Shown here piece by piece: positions 1 through 9,766 of a stretch of 64,000 nt of DNA. Position 1 is the stretch's first letter; the number at the start of each line of letters is the position of its first letter. Below the pieces are notes generated by a model. The model worked only from the letters and a program-made list of their open reading frames with translations, was not told the DNA's origin and ran no database searches. Source of the stretch: Nymphaea colorata (Eukaryota > Streptophyta > Magnoliopsida > Nymphaeales > Nymphaeaceae). Made by a program: the position numbers and the translations under genes. Location: the NCBI RefSeq assembly GCF_008831285.2, contig NC_045138.2:1685143-1749142 (forward strand), read 5' to 3'.

Positions 1-572
1 CCCATTGTTCAAACACAATAGAGGATTTCCTATGACAAAACTATGGCAAGAGGGTCGTGTGAGAGATAGAGTGTCGCAAGGTGCCCGTTTCCACATTTAA
101 GATATACCTTCGTATGTGTCGCAGAACCAGAAGGCAGAAAGGCACTCGTATGTAGCGAACCGATTTTAAAGTATTTTTAAAAAAGTTTGAAAGGCACCAA
201 TATGTAATAAGAAAAAGTATATGCGAGCACTAAAATGCGAATAACTAAATTACACAACTTTGCGTGGTAGTTGCCCGTAAGGTTGGGCATCAGAAAAATG
301 TAAAAATCAAAGCCCCACATTAAAAATGGGCCGGGCCGGCCCGATGCCTAGGCTTAGTTGCCCGAGCTGCTTGGCTCCGCCTCTGGTGTCACAAGAATAT
401 GATGACTAAAGAAATGCACCTTGAATATTGTCACATAAAATGTGCAGATGTCAAAGTGCATATATAAATTTATTTTAGATCCATTTTTAAACCAATCTAT
501 TATTGATCATTCTAGGTTTTTTGTTACTCTGAATAACTTTTAAGAATGGGATATTAAAATGGTTCTTTTTGT
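1..572. other. AT-rich flank, no gene seen
   Basis: No coding segment is supported here. A short GC-rich stretch near 328-365 is built from overlapping GGGCCGGGCC/GGCCCGA words, a composition also seen near 58570-58660. It may be remnant repeat DNA. The rest is A+T-rich. Confidence 0.5.
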
Positions 573-952
573 AAGGAGGTGTTCGATGATGTGGGAGTTG
601 TGAAATTTTAGAATTAAATTATTTATTTTTGTGAAAATGAGAATTACATTATCAAATAAAGAATTTGATTTTGGAATTATAGGCTTATTATTGAATCAAA
701 ATTATAATTATATTCTGAAAGGTAAAATTATGATTCCAATATTTTAGAATTTTTTTAATGATTTTAGTTCATTAATTTTATTAGTTTGAATTTATGGCTT
801 ATTGAACTGTCATTTTCAAATCAAAATTATGAGCTATCAAACACAAAGAGGAACTACAACTTAAATTTTTATTTCAATTTCATTAAAAGCAGAAATTTTG
901 TGTTTAAAAATTTGATTATAAAATCAAAATTCAAGTCCATCGAACGCCCCAT
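573..952. mobile_element. MITE-like element, short inverted ends
   Basis: The left end (near 579-589, GGTGTTCGATG) and the right end read on the other strand (near 937-948, GGCGTTCGATG) match at 10 of 11 positions and bound about 380 bp of AT-rich DNA with no coding capacity. A TAAG word lies beside both ends, a possible but weak target duplication. The element's right half recurs at about 5395-5598, because the tandem duplication begins inside it. The superfamily (hAT or Harbinger) cannot be set from the ends alone. Confidence 0.45.
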
Positions 953-1839
953 AAGACATTCTACAAGCGGTTCATATACTGCCTTGAATTTCTTTGAAAC
1001 AGATATATGTAAAAATATAAATTTGGAAAAGATATGTTGCTTTTTTTCTACCTTTTGGGAAAAATCAACTGCATTTGTGTAAAAAAGTGGTAGTTATAAA
1101 AGGTTTTTAATTTTTAAACATGCATTTTAAGATTCATACTTTTTAGATAATGCACATTTTTATTTCAAAAGATTGAAATGGTTTACTCCTGAAGTTATAT
1201 TTTCATATTCTCGATTTTGTCTTACTGAACAAATTAAGGAAAAGTTAGAATTGTTTATGACATAATTTTACGTTAATATTAAAATAAACACTGATCTGCA
1301 AGAATGGATGAGATTAATTATAAATATATATTTATTGGCCCAACCTTACTCAGCCAAATAATAGCTATATATATATTTTCTTTAATCATAAATACTATTA
1401 TTTATATTTTTAAATTATAATTTGGCCGAGCTGTGGATACATTGGGTCCGCTGAGTAAAATTGAAAAATGGTTTCACCTTCCAAACAGAAACTAGCCCAT
1501 AATAAATATTATTAATTATTAAAAAATGACAATATTGTTTAGTGTTTAGAAAACGATAAATCATAACAAAATTTTAAAAGTTTATAATTATTCTTTCAAT
1601 TTTTGTTAGGAATTTTTCAAAGATTGATAGAAAATATTATTTTTTGATGTAAAATAACAAAAATTATAATTTTAAATGTAAGAAATAGTTTGGTAATCTT
1701 ATATTATTTTATGTAGGCCGTTTTATTTTTTTAACTTGAATGCTTTGATCTCGGATGTCTTGGAAGAGACTCAAACACTTAGCGTGAAAATCTAAAAGTT
1801 GAACCATAATTTATTATTTATTCAAATATTTGGCGATAA

Positions 1840-2068
1840 CACGTGTTCATTGCAAGCGCCATCCTCGGATCTCGATCACGGAATTGAGCGATTCTTTGGG
1901 GTGCCTTTGAATCACGGAGACCACCTTCAATCACGATTGGTTGACCTTCTTTTTCTTTTTTTCTAGCTTTTCTCCTTTCTTCATCCCTTCCATCTCTCTG
2001 ATCGCTAGCTGAAGAAGATCTCGCCTCATCCGCTTGCTTTCCTTCAATTCCTCGACTCAAATCTCGCG
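1840..2068 (+). promoter_or_regulatory. Probable VHA-G 5'-leader exon and promoter-proximal DNA
   Basis: A pyrimidine-rich, relatively GC-richer block ends at a plausible donor (CTCGCG, then GT at 2069-2070). A branch and acceptor-like TTTTATTGCAG ends at 2733, followed by a 41-nt stretch to the ATG at 2775. This fits a non-coding first exon and a 5'-UTR intron of about 660 bp. The same block is retained at about 6605-6845 in the right copy. Transcription start and leader limits are inferred, not seen. Confidence 0.4.
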
Positions 2069-2774
2069 GTTGGTATTGTTCTTTTCCATTCCTTTTAACG
2101 AATTACTCGAAATCCAATTGATACTTCCTGAAACGTTATCAGAATTTTGGATAACTTTTTTAATGATGGACTCATTGTGGTCTGATTCTGGTTTGGAAGA
2201 GGGAAAACCCATAACCACGTCTTTTTCTTTCTTGAAGAGACTCTATCTTCGGCAATTAATGTTTCTGAATTTTTAGATCCGCTTCTTCGAGAAGGACAAA
2301 ATCAAAGTAGGCAATGCATTAAGTCTTTTCACGTATCGTTGAAGGGAAACTCCAGTCATGACCTTCACATGAGCAAATTCACCTCTTCTTTTCTTTTTCC
2401 CTGCTCGTTTACTAAAACTTTGCGAGATGCATATCATAGCTGGCTCAGTTGTAAATCGGTTAAAAATGTAGAAAATTACTTTTTTGAAAAGAAAGCACAT
2501 AAAAATTAATTAAAAATTAAAAAATAATTAAAAGCTGATATATGGCACCCTTGAATTGTCCATTGTATAAAATTGGTTTGCTATCTATGCGATTCAAATC
2601 GTTCGATCAGGCTGATTTTGACAACATTGGTTTATCATATAGTCTTTCTCTTAAAAAAAAAAATTATCATGATTGTCTACGTGAGATTGGGAGTCCATTT
2701 GAAATTGGCATAATTGATAAAGTTTTATTGCAGATTCAAGAACACTTAACTGTGTCCACTCATTTGGATTGAAA

Positions 2775-3591
2775 ATGGAGAACATAAGGGCTCAGAGTCA
2801 GGGTGGCATTCAAGCATTGCTGGCAGCTGAACAGGAGGCCCAACAGATTGTTTCCAGTGCAAGAAATGGTCAGTATTAGAATTCAATTTCTTGTGATCTT
2901 CTCTAAATACTTTAACACACATTCACATAGGTTCCATTTATTTATGGAAAATATCATCACTTTTTGTGCAATAATTTACAAATTCCAACACAATGTTTTT
3001 CAGAAAATCCCTTAACCTATGATAGAGAGACAACATTTTTTTTATAAAATATAAGAATATATATTAGAATGGTCAGTATCAATGAGCTTTATATTCTTTT
3101 GTCATATTCTTTTATTAGATTTTATTATATCAATGGTCAGTAACTGTTGCTAAAGTATCAATAAAAAATATCATCATTTTTTATTAGATTTTAGAATGGT
3201 CAGTATCAACGAGCTTTATATATCAAACTTTTGCTGACCAGTAAGTGAAATATTGAGTCCTTGGGTGCAGACAAGAGTTCAACATATATTGAATCCGAGT
3301 ACAAAATCAATATTTTAGGATTTTGAGACCAATATTTATTTCCATTTAATATTGATAAGAATCTTAACATCATCGTATAGTAGCACTACCCAGTAAGAAC
3401 TCATTATCTTCTTATTAGGATGTTTATCTTATAAATGTTTCGTATATTCAGTGATATTTTGGAGATTTTTCTGGGGCAATGAAGTTTTATAAAAAAGTTG
3501 ATTATGGAAGTGAGAATATTCATTACCTTTTTTTTGTCTGCTTCATTTCTCAACGATCTTGCCAATGAAATTGCAAGCTTAGATGACTTGG

Positions 3592-3632
<41 letters not shown>

Positions 3633-4330
3633 CAGCAAAGATGGCGAGGCTGAAGCAAGCAAAACAAGAAGCAGAGAGAGAGATTGCAGCATTTCGAGCT
3701 CAATTAGAGGCTGAGCATCAAAAGAAGGTCTCTCTCTCTCTCTCTACACGCGCACACACACACACACACACACACCAAATGAAGAACTATAATTACATTA
3801 ATAGATAGGTATCTCAATTATGGTGATTTGTATAATTTTCAATATGAAAGATTAGTCCCTGACGTTTTAACAAATTTCTAAAATGATCATTAACACCAGA
3901 TTTAGGCTTTAATAAAAAAGATATTGGGCTAACAATATTATATCAGCTACTCTAACTAGCCCTGATATTGCACATATGAAAAATATGAATTCTTATGTTG
4001 ACCCTAAATTTTGACACATGAAGTGGAGAGGTCCAAAGTAAGCTGATGTTGAAATATTTAAAAAAATGCAAGAATTGATAGAGCCAATATGAAAAATTTG
4101 AATTTTTGAGATTTTCTGTTATTTTTTCTTATACTTCTCCTGGCATGATTATGATTCCACAAACGGGCTTATCTTTGTGATAACAGAACGCAGGAGATGC
4201 CAGCTTCGCTGTCAATTGGTTAGAACAGGAAACGGAGGCCAAGATCCAGAATTTGAAGAATGCATCTGCAGCAGTCTCTCAGGATATTGTCTCCATGATC
4301 ATGAAGCATGTAAAGACTGTCAAAGTTTGA
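2775..4330 (+). CDS. VHA-G: V-type proton ATPase subunit G
   Basis: Subunit G is part of the peripheral stalk of the vacuolar H+-ATPase, pairing with subunit E to hold V1 to Vo on tonoplast and endomembranes. Coding exons are 2775-2868, 3636-3727 and 4187-4330, joined by GT-AG introns in phases 1 and 0, giving 109 aa. The N-terminus reads MENIRAQSQGGIQALLAAEQ, followed by the family hallmark KMARLKQAKQEAEREI, which begins exon 2, and the C-terminus ends KHVKTVKV. Length and exon layout match plant VHA-G proteins of about 105-110 aa. The protein is a charged, helical coiled coil with no membrane segment, as expected for this subunit. Intron 1 ends in an 18-copy CT repeat that serves as its polypyrimidine tract. 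Intron 2 starts with the weak donor GTCTCT inside another CT run. A duplicated promoter and leader lies downstream without coding exons. Identity is secure by motif; which paralogue it is, is not. Confidence 0.93.
3595..3773. repeat. CT and CA microsatellites flanking VHA-G exon 2
   Basis: A (CT)18 run at 3595-3630 sits directly before the TTGCAG acceptor. A (TC)n run followed by an (AC)n run at about 3729-3773 starts inside the donor of the next intron. Exon 2 (3636-3727) is therefore bracketed by length-variable repeats. Confidence 0.9.
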
Positions 4331-5394
4331 GTTTATTCCCACAGTCTCTTTCTTACGGATCTTTTCATTTACTTACCACTGATTCAAGAACATTAGCAAA
4401 GTGTTCATTTGGTTGTTTTAATGTTGATAAAGAATCAAAGGGAGGTTTAGATCTTTGCAAAAGCATGTGAGTAAATGAAGATCAAAAGCTTATTACTGCA
4501 ATCTCTAACATAATGGCCGAGTCAGAAATTTTTAGCTGAAAACTGCGGCTCAATTTTCAAACTTTCAAAATAATAACATGGCCGAGAGACAACAAGAAAT
4601 AATGGACCGATTATGTGAGTCCGTGTGGGCAAGTGCCCACTTCAAGAATGATACTTGGATGGCCTGACTGCACTTCTGTGAAAAAAATGAGCCATTTTTT
4701 GGAATCTTAAGCATCAAAGTGCGATCTCTCTGTTTTTTTTATATAGCAACGGATTTGATTAAAGAGAAGATTTTTCTCCAAAGGTATGCTTTTTCGTGAT
4801 ATGAAAGTAAGAGAATTGAAAACATTAGAGAATTCTGAAATCATAATTCCACCGACTAGGGTAGATCACAATTCCAGAACTTTGACTATGAAATGAGCAT
4901 ATAATTTGAGAACCAAAATCCTTTGTTTGATAACCAAATTCTTATTTGAGAAAACTAGAACAATGATCTAAAATTCCGTTGGTTCCAAGTGAATCAAACA
5001 CCCTTAATAATGGGCAATGAAAGCTGGCACTTAAACTTGGCAGTTTTGAAATAAAGAGATGCTCAAGAAAACTGTTTCTTGAAAACATCAATTTCTTAAA
5101 GAAAAAAATCCTCTGGAATTTTCATTTTGAAAAACCAATCGGATATGGCTCCTAGTCATACACCAACATAATATCAGTGAGCAAACTACTGAGTTGCCGA
5201 TACCTATATCGACAGTGACAACAATGATTTTAATTTAATTTGTGTAGAATTCTGAGGTTTGTAGCACACAAACTAAAAGTGAGTCTCGTTTCCGATTAGA
5301 GTTAAATAATGGGCGGAAACGATAATTTCACTAACCCAACGGAAACCTGAGAGAGGCCCAGGAGCCGTTACTCTACTTCCCATTTGTCCAGAAA
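4331..5394. other. VHA-G 3' flank, no further gene
   Basis: This holds the VHA-G 3' region and the right end of duplication copy A. From about 4805 to 5388 it matches 8035-8606, including the right end of a MITE (ATCAAACACCCTTAA near 4994-5008) whose left half is missing here. No coding segment is supported. Confidence 0.6.
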
Positions 5395-5996
5395 ATCTCA
5401 TTAATGGTTTTAATTCATTAATTTTATTAGTTTGAATTCATGGTTTATCCAACACATCATTTTCAAATCAAAATTCTGAACTATCAAACACAAAGAGGAG
5501 CTACAAATGAATTTCTTATTTCAATTCCATTAGAAGGAGAAATATTGTTTTTAGAAATTTAGTTATAAAATCAAAATTCAAGTTCATGGAACGCCCCATA
5601 AAACATTCTACAAGCGATGCTTTGATTTTCTTTGCAACTGATACATATAAAAATATAAATTTTGAAAAAGATGTGTTGCTTTTTTTTTCTACTTTTTGGG
5701 GAAAAATCAATTGCATTCATATAAAAAAAAAAGTTGTAGTTCTAAAAGGTTTTTAATTTTGAACATGCATTTTAAGATTTAGACTTTTCAGATAATACAC
5801 ATTTTTCATTTCAAAAGATCGAAATGGTTTATCCCTAAAGTTATATTTTCATATTCTCGATTTTATATTAGTGAACAAGTTAATGGAAAGTTAGACATTA
5901 TTTATGATATGATTTTACGTTAATATTAAAATAAACACTGATCTGTAAGAATTTATGACATTAATTATAAATATATATTTATGGGCCCAACCTGCC

Positions 5997-6001
<5 letters not shown>

Positions 6002-6049
<48 letters not shown>
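6002..6049. repeat. (AT)24 microsatellite
   Basis: Uninterrupted AT dinucleotide run in duplication copy B. Copy A has only a short AT stretch at the matching place (about 1355-1378), so it expanded after the duplication or shrank in A. Confidence 0.95.
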
Positions 6050-6052
<3 letters not shown>

Positions 6053-7817
6053 AACAAGAATCTATTATAGTTTTATATATATATTATTATAAATACTATA
6101 TGCAAATTGAATATTTATTTTTATATTTTTAAATTATAATTTGGCTGAGCTGTGGATACAGTGGGTCCGCTGAGTACCCGCTGAATGTAAAATTGGAAAA
6201 TGGTTTCACCTTCCAGACACATACTAGCCGATAATAAAAATATTAATTATCAAAAAATTACAAAATTGTTTAGTATTAAGAAAATAATAAATCATAATAA
6301 AATTTTAAAAGTTTATAAATATTCTTTCAATTTTTGATAGAAAATTTCAAAGATTGATAGAAAATATTATTTTTTGATATAAAATAACAAAAAAAAATAA
6401 TTTTAAATACAAGAAATAGTTTGGTCATCTTATATTGAACGCTTTGATCTCGGATGGCTTGGAAGAGACTTCAATTATTAAGTGTCAAAATCTAAAAGTT
6501 GAACCACAATTTATTATTTATTCAAATATTAGGCGCGAAGCAGTTTATAACACATGCGTGCGGCATGAACGCCCTCTCCCTTCTACCCCTCTCTTTTCTG
6601 CCGGTGAGCGCCAGAAAACACGGTTCATCGCAAGCGCCATCCTCGGATCTCGATCACGGAATCGAGCGATTCTTTGGGGTGCCTTTGAATCACGGAGACC
6701 ACCTTCAATCACAATTGCTTGACCTTCTTTTTCTTTTTTTCTAGCTTTTCTCCTTTCTTCATCCCTTCCATCTCTCTGATCGCCCGCTGAAGAAGATCTC
6801 GCCTCATCCACTTGCTTTCCTTCAATTCCTCGACTCAAATCTCGCGGTTGGTATTGTTCTTTTCCATTCCTTTTAATGAATTACTCTAAATCCAATTGAT
6901 ACTTCCTGAAATGTTATCAGAATTTTGGATAACTTTTTTAATGATGGACTCATTATGGTCTGATTTTGGTTTGGAAGAGGGAAAACCCATAACCACGCCT
7001 TTTTCTTTCTTCAAGGGACTCTATCTTCGGCAATTAATGTTTCTGAATTTTTAGATCCGCTTCTTCAAGAAGGACAAAATCAAAGTAGGCAATGCATTAA
7101 GTCTTATCATGTAATGTCATTCATTTTGCCCTTTGTTAGATGGATAGCATGAGGAAAAAAGTGTAAGATTTTCCTAATCGTTGAACGGGAAAATCCAGTC
7201 ATGACCTTCACGTCAGCAAATTCACCTCTTCTTTTCTTTTTCCCGGCTCGTTTACTAAAACTTTTCGTCTTCCTTTTCATTTTCCATCTCATGTTTAGTT
7301 TTGAATGTTTCCTATTTGCCCAGACTGGGAGATGCATATCATAGCTGACTCAGTTGTAAATCGGTTAAAAATATAGAAAATTACTTTTTTGAAAAGAAAG
7401 CACATAAAAATTAATTAATAATTAAAAATAATTAAAAGCTGATATATGGCACCCTTGAATTGTCCATTGTATAAAATTGGTTTGCTATCTATGCGATTCA
7501 AATCGTTCCATCAGGCTGATTTTGACAACATTGGTTTATCATTTAGTATTTTCTCTTAAAAAAAAAATTATCATGATTGTCTACGTTAGATTGGCGAGTC
7601 CATTTAAAATTGTAATAATTGATAAAGTTTTATTGCAGATTCAAGAACACTTAACTGTGTCCACTCGTTTGGATTATTTGAGAATTCAAGAACACTTGCT
7701 TGTTTATAGTCACTAATTTTAGTTTATGTTGCACCCTATGAAAACAAAAAGGTTTGGATTTTTTTTTTAGAGTTTGTTTCAAGGGGCAATTTTGAGTTCT
7801 CTTATCCATATTCTTGG

Positions 7818-8233
7818 GGGGTATTTGATGTCTTAGAATTTTGATTCTGGAATCAAATTTACATAAACAAATTTCCACCTTAACCTGGAATTAAAATAAA
7901 AATTTTAGGTTCTATTTTTCCTTTGAGTTTGATGGTATGAAATTTTGATTGTTGAATTAAAATTTCTTGTTGTATGAAAAAGAAACTAAATTCTGGAATT
8001 CATGAATTAAAACATTCATATATTGTGTCCGGAAGAGAGTTGAAAACATTGCAGAATTTTGAAATCATCATTCCACTGACTAGGGTGGATCACAATTCCA
8101 TAACTTTGACTATGAAATGAGCATACAATTTGAGAATCAAATTCCTTTGTTTGATAACCAAATTCTTACTTAAAAAAACTAAAACAACGATCTAAAATTC
8201 CATTGGTTCCAAGTGAATCAAACAACCTTAATA
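7818..8233. mobile_element. MITE-like element, GGTATTTGAT ends
   Basis: The left end reads GGGTATTTGATGTCTTAGAA. The right end, read on the other strand, reads AGGTTGTTTGATTCACTTGG. The outer 12 or so bases are inverted-repeat-like and enclose AT-rich DNA with no coding capacity. Its right half is shared with copy A (about 4805-5008), while its left half exists only here. That suggests the intact element is ancestral and copy A lost part of it. The superfamily is not determined. Confidence 0.45.
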
Positions 8234-8607
8234 TTGGGCAAAGGAAGCTGGCACTTAGACTTGGCAGTTTTGAAATGAAGAGATGCACAAGCAAACCATT
8301 TTTTGAAAACATCAATTTCTTATTAAAGAAAAATTTCTCTGGAATTTGAAAAACCAAACGGATATGGCTCGCAGTCATACACCAACATCATATCAGTGAG
8401 CAAACTACTGAGTTGCCGATACCTATATCGATAGTGACAACAATGATTTTAATTGAATGTGTAGAATAGTGAGGTTTGTAGCACACAAACTAAAAATGCG
8501 AGTCTCGTTTCGCATTAGAGTTAAATAGTGGGCGGAAACGAGAATTTCACTAACCTAACGGGAACCTGAGACAGGCCCAGAAGCCGTTACTTTACTTCCC
8601 ATTTGTC

Positions 8608-9766
8608 CCGTAAATCGGGTAAAGTTCGGTTGTCGGGTCCGACACCCGATCTATTTGCAGTCCACACTCCTCGAAAAGAGCGGCAACTGCAAAGGACGAC
8701 AGTTTCTTCAAGGACCATCCCCGGCAAAACCGTCGGCATGGAGTCAAGATTGCAGCCATCTTTTGGCTCGTCCTCGTCCGGTCAACCTCAGAGGAGAGGC
8801 TCCTTGGCTCCCCACTTTTCCTATTATTTCAATTTAGTCTGAAAGGTCCACTCATCTCGATCTCTCTGACGCGGTTCATTGACCAAAAATTCATGGCTGG
8901 CATTGTTTTTTCCGGATCCTTCTTGATCAATTTACTCAAAAACAACCGATGTTTGAGAATTTTTCAGCGGGACAATTCTTAGTGCTACATTTGAACAAAG
9001 ACAATAAATTCATTGGATGTCTAACTGGTCTGGATTTGTTCCTTACAATTCCATTTCGTTCAGAGGAAAAGAGGAAGCAGGTTAGCTGATTTGGCAACGT
9101 TCGTGTTGTCAATTTTGAGGATCAATCTTGCGAATTGATGACATTAGGTATGTGTAGCGTTGTTCATGCTTTTTTTATTTGTTCATCTTTCAGAACGAGT
9201 AAAATTTCTGACTGGTTTCAACTAAGGGGTAGTCCTTTGGTGGCTTCTAATTGTTATTAATGCGATCCATATAATGATCTCTACCCCGTCGTTGTCAACC
9301 TCGAGTAGATTACAATCAATGCGTTGGTTCAAGGTGACAATTGTCTTACAGGTTCTTCATTGTTTCCAAAGTATAGGGAAGAATGCTTCTGAATGTTAAT
9401 TGTTCTTAACTTGCAGGTGCGTTAGGAATAGGATGTTGATTTGGGATCAGAAATGGGGTCTGAAGATTTCCATAAGTGGTTCATTGAAAAGATTGACACT
9501 GGAGCAGGAAGTAATGGGCAGAGGGATTCTTTTTTTACCTGCGTAATCAATCAACTCATGTGGATCTTAACGATCAATTTCTTTTGCAGGCTTTCTTCAT
9601 GAGTTTTAATGGCGCCTGCATTCTTCAGCAAAAGCGTATTCATCAATGGCTTACTTTGGACTATGACATGTGTATGACCTAGAATGTGTGACTTTTTGTC
9701 TATTACCTTGGCGTGAAGACGGTCCTTGCAACCATTTCTCATAGCTTGAGAATTCTATCTGCATTG
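8608..9766 (+). promoter_or_regulatory. Upstream and probable 5'-leader region of the PLD gene
   Basis: No separate gene is supported. A GC-richer block at about 8600-8810 is followed by pyrimidine-rich DNA and an acceptor-like CTTGCAG ending at 9416. This fits a spliced non-coding leader for the downstream phospholipase gene. An in-frame ATG at 9713 lies 18 codons upstream of the chosen start. I found no convincing TATA box. Confidence 0.35.

Larger units (their letters stand above)
760..5390. repeat. Tandem duplication, left copy (A), with VHA-G
   Basis: This segment is directly repeated at about 5395-8607. Matching anchors run in the same order: 765-850 with 5405-5490, 1130-1330 with 5765-5960, 1740-2765 with 6435-7672, and 4805-5388 with 8035-8606. 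The left copy ends where the right copy begins, as expected of a tandem duplication. This copy keeps the V-ATPase G coding exons (2775-4330). It lacks several short stretches present in the right copy, for example near 1840, 2330 and 2420, and the left half of a MITE present at 7818-8233. Confidence 0.85.
5395..8607. repeat. Tandem duplication, right copy (B), coding exons lost
   Basis: Direct repeat of about 760-5390. It keeps the VHA-G upstream DNA, the probable leader exon (about 6605-6845) and even the leader acceptor (ATTGCAG just before 7639). Similarity then stops near 7672, a few bases before where the ATG should be, and resumes near 8035 with DNA lying downstream of VHA-G in the other copy. 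No subunit G exon is present, so this copy cannot make the protein. It carries short segments absent from copy A (near 6537-6620, 7110-7180 and 7262-7330), which may be ancestral sequence lost from A. Neither the direction of each loss nor the age is established. Confidence 0.85.

Noticed and set aside
1818..2060. Minus-strand open frame conserved in both duplication copies (also 6545-6838)
   Set aside because: Its conservation follows from the recent tandem duplication. It overlaps the likely VHA-G leader exon, is Arg/Glu-rich with no known domain, and reads antisense to the gene.
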